From Zeugodacus cucurbitae (lineage: Eukaryota; Arthropoda; Insecta; Diptera; Tephritidae), in the NCBI RefSeq assembly GCF_028554725.1, contig NC_071672.1, positions 30,958,944 to 31,022,943 of the forward strand: 64,000 nt of DNA. Reading direction: 5' to 3'. Shown in pieces: positions 12,434-23,850 of this stretch (within the stretch, counting starts at the first letter, position 1; every line of letters starts with the position of its first letter). Below the pieces are notes generated by a model. The model was not told the DNA's origin, searched no databases, and was given only the letters and a program-made list of their open reading frames with translations. The position numbers and the translations under genes are program-made.

Positions 12434-13228
12434 TATATATATATTAATATTTCTTTTATACATTTTGTATATATTTTATAGTAATAAAGAGGAATGATTT
12501 ATATCTATGTTTGTAATGAATAAACTCAAAAACTCCTGTGTCGACTTCAAAAATTCTTTCACCATTGGAAAGCTACATTCACCCCGAGTAACATAGGCTA
12601 TATTTATTGCTAGAATCTCAACTTTGTGGAAATTGTTCCCATGTGAGGGCAACAAAAAGACTCCGTGATGGAGAATCTTAACCTGAAACTGAAAATCGTC
12701 TTGCAAGTCATTCTCTTCGTTTCGCAATCGCGTGCCAGAGAGTCGAGTAACGAGTGCTCGCAGCTGCTTGCGTGTGCAGGGGCTTGAAGAACAAAATATT
12801 AGAAATATACAAGCTCACAATAGGGAGTCGAACTCTGTGCGTTCCCAACGCCTTCAAAATCGGAGAGTAAGACAATGGTCATCAAAGCCTAAAGGTCATA
12901 ATCAAATTTTAGCTCATTGCAAATAAAATATAATTTGATGTTCGAATTTTTCTCATTTTTTTTAACCCACACAAGAAACTGCAAAGTACAAACATATGTA
13001 TCGGAGAGTATGTATAAGTGCGTAAAAACTTATAACTTTTGAAATGTTTGATTAAGCCCGTGCGAAGCCGGAGTGGTCTGCTAGTATATTATAAGAGCTT
13101 TTGTTGCTGATAAAGTACACAAAAAAATTGATGATTATGGTATACATTATTGAATTTGTATACTGGAGTCCATTATCCAACTTCTGATATACATATATAT
13201 ATATATATACAGTTAAACATCGTATATA

Positions 13229-13348
13229 CAGTTAAATCGAACTCTTGAATTGGCAGTAGAAGTCAAATTTTATACAAATTATCTTCCATAACCCGAAGTC
13301 TCAAAGTTTTTGTGGATCATGGTGATTCGAATTAGGGAAGTTCAACTG
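13229..13348. mobile_element. R4 pogo-like MITE, short copy
   Basis: Begins TACAGTTAAATCGAACTC and ends GGGAAGTTCAACTG, an imperfect inverted pair of the R4 family (full copy at 60636-61184). The R4 consensus end is CAGTGGAACTTCYCTAACTC flanked by TA. It is noncoding. Confidence 0.5.
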
Positions 13349-13849
13349 ACGTTTCTTAAAAGTACTTAAGGTTAGGTAATTGGATTCTAGTAAAAAAGTC
13401 CCGACATATTTTTTATGTTTATTTATTCGAAAATTTCATTAAATCCCGTTAAGTAGGTTAGGCGTGATTCCCAGTCAAGGACTGTGACGTTAAATTTTTA
13501 CATACACATGCATTTACATTTCCAAATGTCCAAATTCATTCATATTTATACCCGCGAAATTCAAAAGACAAAAGGCGGAAGGGAGATATTTGTCAACCTA
13601 ATACATAAGTATATCCTTTTAAGTATATATTATATCCTTTAACTCCTGTTGGAACGGAGGGTCACGTTGTTTTAATGACAATTTATGGCATGGACAAATA
13701 ATATTATTATCTTCATAATTGAGGAATTTGTATTGAAATTTAGTAAAGTGTGAGAAAATCAATTTGAGTTAAGAAATTGTAAAAAATGGGACAAAATCAA
13801 CATTTATGTTCGTGCAAAGCTTTTCTTTTTGGCACTTCAGCAATATCGT
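13349..13849. other. Intergenic DNA, nothing recognised
   Basis: No supported feature. Confidence 0.35.
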
Positions 13850-14010
13850 TGGAAATTAGTAGTTGTAATAAAAGAAAGAAAACCTTCTTTCATTAACTAG
13901 TTAATGTTATTTCAAAGATGTGTGCAAAATTTGAACAACATCGCTTCATAACTTTTTGAGAAATCGTGTCCACCAATTTAAAAAATTCAGTTTTGAGCCA
14001 AACGCCTAAT
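13850..14010 (+). repeat. R2 repeat, partial copy 2
   Basis: Matches the distal part of R2 at 750-850 and 63220-63270, including TCGCTTCATAACTTTT and the AGAAATC(G/A)TGTCCAC block. It is truncated at both ends. Confidence 0.5.
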
Positions 14011-15590
14011 GGGCGGAACTTCCAAAGGGTCATAGAATTTTACACGGATTGATTTGATCTATAAGATAAAAACAATTTCAAATCTTAAAATTTTCATGGT
14101 GCATTAAATGGTGTGTAATAATCCGATTTTGTACATTTCAAATTTTGCGAAAAAAAAGGCTTGAAATTGCTCGAATATTTACTGAGCTATAGTACTCAAA
14201 TAAAAGGTGGGTGGTGCCAGTCCTATTGTGCCATTTCCAAAATTTTCAAATTTCCGAAAGTTTGATGGCACACAATCTGAACTTTGTAAAGTTCAATTGC
14301 TAGCTTCGAAGACATGTCTTTGCCTTATAATGTGTCGCCTTCACCACAACACATTTCACCCCGTGTTAGGCGTCATGATCTGTTGTCATAAGAAAAAACT
14401 TAATGAAGGCAATTCTTAAGGTGAAGAAAATTCGGGAAAACACGTTGTTGCGCCGCGGCCTATTTATGGGATGTGGCCGCTAAGGGTTGCATACGAAACT
14501 GATTACTAATGTAGGTTCAGCGGCGCTTCACACACAGAAGAGTTGCCGTTACGTGTCTTTGGCTGGTCAACAGGTAAGCTCAATATTCACACGCAAGTAA
14601 CTCAATCTCTATGTTTGCTTAATGAGATAATGGCATTGGGCGCATATGCGCACATGAGCATATGTGTTTACTTATGACAATAACGGACTGTGGCCGTTAG
14701 AAGGCCGCGATACGTTTGGAGAACCAGTTCTCACGTGCCGTTGATATGCAAATTGTGTGACCGGGTATCTTGTATCTTGTTGGTGAAGAATTCAACGCAC
14801 TCCGCCCTTATATTCAAATATAGATACATATGTGTTTGTACACACACGGATGTAGCAGACAGGACAGTTGGCCAGCGCTTAATGTCAAGGAAGTCCCAAC
14901 GGCAAAGGATACTTTGGGTAGGTCAGTATATAAAACTGGTTTGCCGCGCTGCGCTCGTCTATGTGTTGCATAGAAATAGCAAAGCCCAACAGCACTGTGC
15001 ATTGAAAAATATACCTAAGCAACAACAACCATGATTATAATGATGCACAATAAAATTAAAAATTGAAATACGCAACTTTCAATCCAGCAGCTGGGCAGTC
15101 AAACGTCTTTTTGAATTCGGCCAGTCAAGCACCCAGCCGCTTGGCTTTCCCTAATGCCTAAAACAATGCACCCAACCTATTGAAGCACAGTAAATCGCCC
15201 CTTGGACGTTTCCGATCACACTATAATGAACTGGTCAAACCGGTTGGGTCAGTTTTACTTGAAAACTAGTACGCGATCTTTACAGCAGCAATGAAAATTA
15301 ACCCTTTCCTTTTCTGCCGCTGTGATGCTACCTATACGCACACATAAACGCATGCATTCTTTTGCATGTACGGTAGCTTGTCCGCTTAGAATAACCCACG
15401 TTGGCGGGGAGAATTGGTATTATGCATTTTCTATGTGTGTATGTATGTAAACATGAATAGCCGCGTGTTTTAGCTGCACAAACCGGACAAGAGAGCGCGT
15501 ATAGATTTGAACCGACATACATGCATTCATACGACTTAAATGTGTGACAATTTGTTTTTATTAAGTGAGATTTCGATTTCAACTGAAAAT
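14011..15590. other. Intergenic DNA, less AT-rich, no gene accepted
   Basis: Base composition is more balanced around 14440-15250. A 114-codon frame at 14690-15034 starts from a non-ATG codon, overlaps a minus-strand frame at 14814-15002, and shows no domain or splice support. TATATAAA at 14926 could be a TATA box, but nothing downstream supports a transcript. Confidence 0.4.
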
Positions 15591-15591
15591 A

Positions 15592-16396
15592 AAGGGTGAA
15601 CCATTTCGAGGATCCCTATTTTTTTAAATAAAAAACACAGAAAATTCAAATTTTATGGGAAATGTTTATTATCATGCGAAAGCACATTCTTTGGTATTGA
15701 TTTTTCAAAGACTGATTAACTGACGCGTGATACGCGTGATGTTTTGCTCCAAGGCCTGCATCAAAGCGGGATTGTCCGCATAGACTTTAGACGTTACTTA
15801 TCCCCACAACAGGAAAAACTCTAACGGTATGATATCACACGATCTTGGTGGCCAATCGACCTTCCCAAAACGTGAAATTTTCATTTCATCGAAGTGTTCT
15901 CTCAATAAATCCATTGATTGATGCGTTGGGTGAGAAGTGGCGTCGTCTTGTTGAAACCAAATGGCGCCGAGATCACGAGTTTCTATTTCAGGCAGTCGGT
16001 TATCATGGTACGATAACGGTCGCCATTGACGGTTACGTTCTCACCGGCAACTTTTTTGAAGATATGTGGACGAATGATTCCACCAGCCCACAAACCACAC
16101 CGAACCGTCGTTCCACACTTCAGTCTGAGTTGCTGCGAACGTTGTCGAATAGACTCTTCACGGTCTTCGTGTACCCTCTCAGCTACGGCTTCTATATTTT
16201 CTTCACTGCGTGATGGACGTGGTCTATGCGGTCGAATATTATCCAATAATGAATGCTGGGTCTCAAAATGGGTGATGCTGTTACGTGTAGTACGTTCAGT
16301 GGGCCGATTATATTGACCCGAAATTGAGCGAACCGCGCGAAACACATTCTGTGAAAAGAATGCTATTGAAAAAGTACCTCTAATTGAAACACGCGT
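15592..16396 (-). mobile_element. Mariner/Tc3-like element, copy 2, internally deleted
   Basis: Starts after TA with AAGGGTGAACCATTTCGAGG and ends near 16396 with a diverged complement of the same terminal repeat (GTACCTCTAATTGAAACACG). It reads on the minus strand. Between the ends, the N-terminal third of the transposase is joined directly to the DDE region by a deletion near 16108. Confidence 0.8.
15983..16345 (-). pseudogene. Transposase HTH-DDE fusion, 120 codons
   Basis: One open frame contains GQYNRPTERTTRNSITHFET and SLLDNIRPHRPRPSRSEENI, which are the paired helix-turn-helix region of this family. It jumps directly to TTVRCGLWAGGIIRPHIFKK and then VTVNGDRYRTMI, which lies after the first catalytic Asp. 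Some 100 codons are missing, including the block with the first catalytic Asp (family form FSDEAHFW). The stop after CLK truncates the third catalytic block, whose remains continue at 15780-15980 in broken form. The product would bind DNA but not cut it, if it were made. Expression is unknown. Confidence 0.75.
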
Positions 16397-17576
16397 TTTA
16401 TGTTGTAAACAAAATAATTAAGCTTTTCTTACGCGTCGACCGTCGAATTACTCTGGCGGTTGTAGTACGTTTCACTGCTGGGTTCGCGTTCACATATGAT
16501 AATACATATGTATGTATGCATGATACTCACATACCTGCGGCATATGTGAGTATTACTACTTTATGATGTGCTCGTGCGCGTTGCTGACTCAATGTGTGCT
16601 ACATGTGTGATAGGGAATAATGCTAGGATTCAATTTCGTTCGCCCTGCTCATAAGTACACAACTTTCTTTATTCTGCAATAAATCCAGTGCCATAAGTGC
16701 GCTACAGACAGTCAGTTGATGCACAAGCTATCTTAGCTTCTAAAATGGTCAAAGCGTACGTAGTACAAATGATTATAAAGCAAATTAATGGTGCAAGTAT
16801 TTAAATAGTGTTCAGAAAATTTAAGTGAAATGATTATATGGCTATAAATATGTGTGAGAATGTGCAACGAATTGAATTTGGAAAGTCAAAAGTATATGCA
16901 GTGGAAACATATCAACACAACGGTTCTGAAACCTAGTATGTGGTATAGTATACGCAATTGAGGATGCTAACTAAAGGAAAGAGTCGCAAATGTATCGCCA
17001 AAATCTCCTAACTGATGTCAGGTAAACTTCACTTATTTTACAATATTTATAGATGAAGAAGATTGCAATACTATTCGATAGAAGTTTTATCGTTTATTTA
17101 CATATATTTACATTACATACATACTAAGTATATAAGTATCCATTTAAGTATCTGGCACTTCTTACATAATTCAGAAACTTCAAGTTTAAAAAAGTTGTTA
17201 TATGCAACCAAGCCGTTCCAATCAATTAATTTAGAAAAACAATATATTAGTTACAGCAATAAAAAGAAGAAATTTCAAAGACAAATTCGTAATTCACTTT
17301 TGTAATTTTTGTGCTGTACATATATGCATGGCACAGCGAAAACTTTGAATAGTTTAAATAAAAGAAGGTAAAAAAAGGTAAAAATAAAAAAAAAATATAA
17401 AAATAAATATAATATATAAAGGCGTAAAATAAACGACCAATAGCAGGAAATCAAGAAAAATGGCTGATTCATATTAATTTCCGTAACATAAATGCTGCTG
17501 CTGCATTCAAACATTATCGAAACTGGAAATATTATTACAACGTAGTACCGAAAGTAATAAAATAAAAAGTCAAATA
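16397..17576. other. Intergenic DNA, nothing recognised
   Basis: AT-rich with microsatellite-like ACAT runs (around 16490-16560 and 17095-17140). Small frames on both strands overlap and show no conserved features. Confidence 0.4.
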
Positions 17577-17751
17577 CCGTGAAACCTCTATTGGACGAAC
17601 ACTCACCGTCGAGCGATTCTCGTCCTCGCAAGAGAGGTGTCCGCCTAACCGCGTATCATTTGTGCTGAACATTTAACTTGGTGCATGAAAAACTGTTCGC
17701 TCAAAGGAGGTGTCCGTCTAATAGAGGTCTCCGTTAGGAGAGGTTTCTCTT
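17577..17751. mobile_element. R3 pogo-like MITE, copy 1
   Basis: Begins CCGTGAAACCTCTATTGGAC and ends GGAGAGGTTTCTCT, with an internal GTGTCCGTCTAATAGAGG block shared with the copy at 19578-19694. It is noncoding. A TA flank is visible on the left. Confidence 0.65.
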
Positions 17752-19479
17752 ATAAAACATATTTTCTATATAGCCTTATATTTTCTAAATTAGCATTAAT
17801 AAGTATTTTACTACATATATAGTCTTCTATTACTTTCACTAAATATTTTTCATTATAAGCCATTTAAAAAAGCTTCCTAAAGCGCTTGTATTGTTTTTAT
17901 TTTTTAAATTGAGAAATAAATTGCTTGTTAGTATAAATATTTTGAAAACCCATATCTTATTCAAAACAAACAAAAAATTAGAAAATATAAACTCTCTGCC
18001 TGTATACAGACTGCGGCAATTATTCCAAGTTTGGTGGGCACTCCCAAGAGATTTGGAATGCCCCTTTTTGGATTACATACAATTGGCAATTAATAATTAT
18101 AATTTTATAAAGTCCCTACTACATAGGTATACATACAAATATACTTTTGTACACTAATCATATGATATGTAATATGAACATTTATATACATATATATACA
18201 TATGTAACGCGCAAAGTAAAAATCTGAATATTGTGAGTATGAAATTTTAATTAGTACATATCCTTTGAAATTATTCTAAGACTGTACCTTATTTTCTTTT
18301 GATTCGTTTCAATCTTCGTCAAGAAGGCATATTTTTATTTTCTACCAACAACACAAACATAAATAAAAGCAAGCGCTAGAAAAATCTATTATACACATCT
18401 TTAAAGCAGCTTCCAGCAGTGGGCGGTCATAGGAAATTTTTTCACCATATAATAAAAACAACAAAAATATATACATAAATGCTCAGCAACCATTTTTGCA
18501 CGCGTACACTAATACCAATGCGTTCGTACCTCCCACCGTTTTTGCAGAGAGAGTTTTGATGACACCCCCTTCTATGCAGCTACACACACTCATACTTTCA
18601 TAAACATTAAAAATATTTAGCCGAAGAGAGGCACTGCTGCCAGTGCTGCGTCCAGCTTGTGTGCTATCAAACGCTGCGCGTGTTATCAATAACGGGACAA
18701 AACGATGACAGCGGCAGCAACAGCGGCAGCAGAAAACGTAGCGGCAGACAATTTTAAGAAATATAAAAAGAAATCACCATCACTGCCCACCCAACCGAGT
18801 ATACAAGAAAATTGCTGCCGCCATTACCTAAAGCAAACATCCCACCACCACCAACACCGCCATAACAATTCTATAGCTGCTGTACTGCTACATATAAGGA
18901 TGCACTAAGTGCGGATGTAACCGTACATTCTATAATCTCGTAATATACAAACATGAAGTGCGGTAATCAGGAAAAACTTTACACTGAATTTCATTGCGAC
19001 ATCTCGGAGATTTTCCAATATTAACGCTGAAAAGTCAGACATAAACACTGGCTGCTTATATACGACATCCGGGGCCTTCAGCATAACTTGTACGTTTTGA
19101 CCACTTGTAATAAACTCGAATCACTAACTGTTCAACATTTCCAGATCTTCATTGGTGCTTAATTTATACATATTTATATTGCAAAGTGAAAATGTATTAT
19201 GACATCCCCAAGCAAGAAATCGTATGTGTGTACCAAAACTGGTTGAAGTTGATCATGTAACTTCCATGATATGGAATTTTATCCATTTCCAGTATTCAGT
19301 TTACATACCAAATTAATCTATATCCACTTATGATCAAGTAGTGGGTAAGATCTGAAGCAAGTTTCTTTGATATAACTTTAGTAGCTTCACAGGTTCCTCT
19401 TTCTCTTGAAAGGTTTTTCTGCTCATCCGCACCAAATTTTAACTTTATTTATAGGACATTTTAGGTTTTCAGTTAATAA
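17752..19479. other. Intergenic DNA, one weak candidate exon
   Basis: No transposon ends recognised. A 67-codon ATG frame at 18705-18908 is rich in alanine and then His/Gln, with a fair start context (AAAACGATGA). Such repeats are common in fly transcription-factor exons and also in chance low-complexity DNA. No splice partner was found. Confidence 0.3.
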
Positions 19480-19800
19480 CATTGTCTAGGCGTGAGTAAC
19501 CAAGTTGCTACATAATTCGGACTGGCGGACAGACATCCGGAACTCAATTCGTTGCCTCATACTCACAATTTGATATACAGTGAAAGCTCTCTTGGACGAA
19601 CACTCACCAAAAAATTTAACTGGATGCATGAAAAAATGTCCGCTTAAGGGCGGTGTCCGTCTAATAGAGGTCTCTGTTAGGAGAGGTTTCTCTGTATAAC
19701 TCGTTAACGAACTCGTTGGGTTTTAGGTGGTACAAACAATCGTTAAGTTAACAACACTTTTATACTCTCTGTGCAACATGTTGCGAGTGTGTAACAATGT
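19480..19800 (+). repeat. Degenerate R1 copy J, 3' part, split by a MITE
   Basis: Contains the GGCGGACAGACATCCGGA block, then a MITE insertion, then AACTCGTT and the terminal hairpin region TTTTATACTCTCTGTGCAAC in eroded form. Confidence 0.5.
19578..19694. mobile_element. R3 pogo-like MITE, copy 2
   Basis: A compact 117-bp copy flanked by TA on both sides. Ends CAGTGAAAGCTCTCTTGGAC and AGGAGAGGTTTCTCTG are inverted with a few mismatches. It interrupts R1 copy J and is therefore younger than it. Confidence 0.7.
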
Positions 19801-20289
19801 TATGAAAAGTGTGAGCAAATCGCTCATGCTACCCCTGTATCAAAGCGAACGGTTTAAGATAACGCCACCACTAACACCAACGCAAATTCTATCAGCACCA
19901 CCCTTGCGTCAATTTTTTCGGAACTGCCACAAACGCGCTAAGAAAGTGGCATAACAACAGGGTGTGCCATTCATTCAGTTCAATGTTAAATTAATAGTGA
20001 GCATTTCCGATTTTTTTCGAAAGTTGCAGCAATTGCTCGGAACAGCAGTTGGAGTTATGTCACATATGACAGAACTCTTACTCCTCACTAAAAAAAATTA
20101 TATTCACGACTTTAGAAGTATTTGCATATATTTATTAGTAAATGGCAAATTTATCAAGTTGGTTGAATGAAAAGTTCGTATCGTTTCTATGAAGGGGCCA
20201 TCGAATTGCTTCCGCATCAACTGTAGGGATGAGCGATATTTCACTACCGGTGATTTTTACACTATGTAATTTTTTTGTATAGCAGTGGT
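19801..20289. other. Intergenic DNA, nothing recognised
   Basis: Small plus-strand frames (19727-19954, 19964-20170) show no domain and were not accepted. Confidence 0.35.
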
Positions 20290-20469
20290 TTACAATCGCA
20301 ATGGCAGTTCAGTAATTTGAGTTCGATCACTGTAGATATAGAGAAGTTCAGTGCTTTTGTTCGATCACAGTACATATAGGAGTTCAGTAATTCTAGCAAT
20401 AGCAGTTCAGTGATTCTAATTCGATCACTGTAGCAATAGCAGTTCGAAAAGTAGCAATCACAGTTCAGT
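20290..20469. repeat. Degenerate tandem repeat (GCAATAGCAGTTCAGT unit)
   Basis: Repeated units with GCAGTTCAGT followed by TTCGATCACTGTAG occur about four times with unequal spacing. The last part is duplicated on the other side of the RTE insertion at 21384-21422. Confidence 0.6.
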
Positions 20470-21383
20470 TGCCAATCACATGGCGTGGAAACCGTTTAGC
20501 CGGTTATAGCCGAATCGATGATAGCGCACCACTCCTCTCTTTCCCTCACAGTTCTCTGTCAGTTGGAGATCCCAAGTGTAATCAGGTCGCTCTCCACTTG
20601 GTCCCTCCAACTGGAGGCCTTCCCCTTCCTCCGGCGGGTACTGCGTCGAACACTTTTCGAGCTGGAGTGTTTTCATCCATTCGGATAACATGACCTAGCC
20701 AGCGTAGCCGCTGTCTTTTTATTCGCTGAACTATGTCAACGTCGTCGTATAACTCGTACAGCACATCGTTCCATCGTCTGCGGTATTCGCCGTTGACAAT
20801 GTTTTGAGAACCATAAATCTAATCTCGTCTCTTCTGATGTTGACATCGTCCACGATTCTGCACCATAAATCAGGACGGGAATGATAAGCGACTTGTAGAG
20901 TTTATTTTTGGTTCGTCGAGAGAGGACTTTATTTTTCAATTGCCCACTCAGTCCTAAGTAGCACCTGTTGGCAAGAGTGATTCTGCGTTGAATTTCGAGG
21001 CTGACATTGTTCGGGTTGTTGATGCTGGTTCCCAGGTAGTTGAAATTATCTACGACTTCGAAGTTATGACTATCAACAGTGACGTGGGAGCCAAGGCGCG
21101 AATGCGGTGACTGATTGTTTGATGCCAGGAGATATTTCGTCTTGTCCCCGTTCATCACCAGACCCATACGCTTCGCATCCTTATTCAGTCTGGAAAAAGC
21201 AGAACTAACGCGCGGGGGTTATTTCCAATGATATCGATATCATCGGCGTTCGCCAGCAGCTATACACTCTTATAGAAGATTGTACCTTCTTCCCGGAGAG
21301 GTCCTTCCCAATCATAACGGAGTTTTTGGTGTTGCTCAACGTCAACTTACACAGGTGGTTCTACACATGATCCCATCCTCCAG
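20470..21383 (-). mobile_element. RTE retrotransposon copy 2, internally deleted
   Basis: Reads on the minus strand. Its 5' end GGAGGATGGGATCATGTGTA matches the start of the long copy at 32274. Then about 2 kb is missing, and it resumes inside the reverse transcriptase (equivalent to about 34240) and runs to the usual 3' end. It is flanked by a 39-bp direct repeat (20431-20469 and 21384-21422, two mismatches), a long target-site duplication. Confidence 0.85.
20582..21330 (-). pseudogene. RTE reverse transcriptase, C-terminal remnant
   Basis: Frame 20736-21167 encodes the region after the catalytic YADD: MGLVMNGDKTKYLLASNNQS, the VDNFNYLGTSI block, IQRRITLANRCYLGLSGQLK and LIIPVLIYGAESWTMS. 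Frame 20582-20764 continues with LYELYDDVDIVQRIKRQRLR and LGHVIRMDENTP. The YADD block itself is damaged and out of frame near 21240. The protein is not restorable by one frame and is nonfunctional. Confidence 0.8.
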
Positions 21384-21422
21384 TAGCAATAGCAGTTCGG
21401 AGAGTAGCAATCACAGTTCAGT

Positions 21423-21929
21423 GATCACAGTAGCAATTTTAGTTGCGATTTCGATAATTCTGGATACGGATATTGGATATTGTTAAAATTTATAAAAATG
21501 TAAATGTTAAAAATAAAAAAAATGTGGTGTACAAATGCTCATAAATTCGTTTTTTTTTTCGTGCTCTTCGTTTCTGGTCCAAAGACATTTTTTCTGATTT
21601 TAGCTGTCAAAAGTATGCTTCTGTGTTTGACTTGACAAAACTTTGATATACATTTATTTATATTTTTATCGACAAACTTTGACTCTTCATAGCATCTGTC
21701 ATATAAGCTTAACCGAATGGTTTTATATACCATTAAATTAAGAGAAAAATGTAGATTATTTGCATATTTTTTAATTATGTATCCTGTTAATAATAATTTG
21801 ATGGCTAACTTCGAAAATTGGAGAATATAATTTTTTTACATATTACTCAATGTTCTGGAAAAAAATTAATTTGGCCCAATACCCAGAAAAATACTCGATT
21901 TCGCCGTATAGTGTTATCAAACGCGATTT
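21423..21929. other. Intergenic DNA, nothing recognised
   Basis: A minus-strand frame at 21539-21733 is unsupported. The stretch around 21770-21880 shares phrases with 61260-61380 (TTCGAAAATTGGAGAATA-like), which suggests an unnamed old repeat. Confidence 0.35.
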
Positions 21930-22800
21930 TAGAGAACAGCGCTAAGCCAGGCACTAGATGTTATTCTGTATTTACTGCCTATAGATCTATTATGTAAGCA
22001 GCAGGCGGCGAAATCGGCACTCAGACTGCGAGAATTTTCCCTACTAATCAGTGGCACTAAGGGATATTCTATCATATAACAAGGTCTTTCGAAATCATTT
22101 AGAACTGAACCTAACTTCAGCTCTAAACATAGCTTTCCTTTCAAGATCGGAGTGGGATAAGGGCGAGGTGGACAAAGATTCAAAGATAAGTACATATCTA
22201 TACAGACAGATCGAAACTAAACAAACGAGGGGAGTTGGGGTCTTTTCAGAAAAATTAGATACCAGAATCACCTTCGCACTACTGTGTCTTCCAAGCGGAG
22301 ATTACTGCAATTAAAGAGAGCAGTCTTGTTCTGTCAAAAAGAGTGTTAACGACCAGGAATATATTTATATTTACATCATCGCTAAAGTCTCATGCAATCT
22401 CCTCGGAGATAGTGAAATAATGCTTGGAGCTGTTAGTGACACTGACATCATATTTCACGATAAACCTGCAATGGATTCCAGGGTATAATGATATTTCTGG
22501 AAACTGCGAAGCAGATGAACAAGCTAGACTTGGCACCACCTTACAGTTCAATGGTCACGTGTAGATATTTAATCGGCAATTAAAAAAATATTGAAACTCG
22601 CGGTAGACCAAAAAAGACATCAATAGCAATCGACAACCGTGGCGCCAATCTTTCTAAAACGGACCCATTCTTCAAGAATAATTGCAGCCAATTTTGGTAA
22701 CATAAAATATTCTCGAACGGCCGAACGAAAGCTAAAACGAGCTAATTTACCTGGTAGGATAGCGAGAAGAATACATCTATTACTTAATTAATATTATTAA
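21930..22800 (+). pseudogene. Non-LTR retrotransposon tail with RNase H remnant
   Basis: Several frames together read like the C-terminus of an I/R1/LOA-type LINE. About 21940-22045 gives LCKQQAAKSALRLREFSL. About 22195-22225 gives IYTDRSKL, resembling the RNase H motif TDGSK with Gly lost. About 22470-22545 gives WIPGYNDISGNCEADEQARL, resembling the RNase H block (W.PGH.GI.GNE.AD..A) with His lost. Such elements use RNase H during target-primed reverse transcription. The reading frame is broken many times. The clade assignment is uncertain. Confidence 0.6.
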
Positions 22801-22849
22801 AAATTCAAAATTAGTTTAAAATTCGCGAAAAATTGTGCAAATTGGTCCG

Positions 22850-23040
22850 GCCCAGGTGGCAAAAAATAATATATTCTGGACAAAAATTAATTTACAAATA
22901 AGACCGCAAAACATGGTAGAGGCACCATAATGGTCTGCGGCTGCTTTTCATGGCTTGATGTAGAACCAATACATCATATTACAGACACCAGAAATAGGTT
23001 CCGATAGAAACATATCTTGGAACATACGATACTGTCATAA
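22850..23040 (+). pseudogene. Tc1-like transposase fragment
   Basis: From 22912 the frame reads HGRGTIMVCGCFSWLDVEPI and ends at a stop near 23005, then resembles RNILEHTIL in another frame. It matches the Tc1-type block HGGGSVMVWGCFS around the second catalytic Asp. Only this part of the protein is recognisable. Confidence 0.6.
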
Positions 23041-23850
23041 ACTAAGGAAAGTATGCAATTAATATGAAAACGAATATGAAAATAATGGCGGATATACTGG
23101 ATACTGGTATACTTATGATATTTAATTTAAAGTTTCAATTATCGACAATTACATGGACAGTAAGTGCTGTTATAATTCGAAAATCGGCGTAATATTTTTA
23201 TCACTACAAAACTACATACATATGTACATATTTCCGAGCACTTTAAAAAGCATATCCACTTATGTACTTATAAGTAGTTTTATGAAAGCGGATTCATTAT
23301 GTATGTAGCTATATACATAGATATGTATGCATGGTTGTTTGTGCAAATAACTCGCAACCTAATTTCCTTGCTAAAGAGACTACTTTGTACAGATCTGTAA
23401 AAAGTCATTAACAAAATTGTCCACCGTAATAAATATACTATGTATGTACATATGTACATAAGTAAAGAAGAGATTATAAATGTAGCGCTTCGCATTGAAA
23501 TTAATAAAAACAATAAGCAATAGTTGCGGGACTTTGAGCGTTCGGGCGCAACATTTTCAAGGTTCGTATCCATTGCTATGTACATATGTATGTATGTACT
23601 TACGCGTATAAATGTTGTGTGTCTATCCCTCTCTACGCCGCACCAAGTTTGTTGTTCAGCGAGAAAAAGAAGGAAATAAAAAATCCCTAAAAAAACATTT
23701 CAGAATCGAGTTGCTTACTTGGTTGGTCGGTTTCATTTTGTACTAATAAATTACAAGTATATATGTATGTATGTATGTACACATGTATGTATGTATATTG
23801 CTGTGTGTGTTAGCCTGAGTAAAGTTTCCAAAATATTCCCATTGTATGTA
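23041..23850. other. Intergenic DNA with ATGT microsatellites
   Basis: ATGT/ACAT repeats lie at about 23220-23240, 23440-23460, 23578-23600 and 23755-23812. No gene recognised. Confidence 0.5.

Larger units (their letters stand above)
9894..13084 (+). mobile_element. Outer Helitron (interrupted)
   Basis: The left end closely matches the usual insect Helitron 5' end (TATACTAATATTATAAAGCT with the initial TC mutated). The right end is CTAG at 13081-13084, followed by T, and is preceded by GTGCGAAGCCGGAGTGG, the usual GC-rich 3' terminal block. An opposite-facing Helitron occupies 10586-12433. What remains of the outer element (about 1.3 kb) has a short acidic frame around 10234-10515 and an Arg/Gln-rich frame around 12732-12926, neither assignable with confidence. 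It is nonautonomous as it stands. Confidence 0.75.

Noticed and set aside
14690..15034. 114-codon frame with a possible TATA box at 14926 inside it
   Set aside because: The start codon is not ATG, the TATA lies inside the frame, and an overlapping frame on the other strand is equally open.
17275..17631. 118-codon minus-strand frame, hydrophobic
   Set aside because: Low-complexity AT-rich sequence read as Phe/Leu/Tyr; its end lies in an R3 MITE.
20470..21383. RTE copy 2 as a spliced-RNA product
   Set aside because: A GT follows the 5' side of the junction in the long copy, but no AG precedes the 3' side, so splicing is not supported by the sequence.
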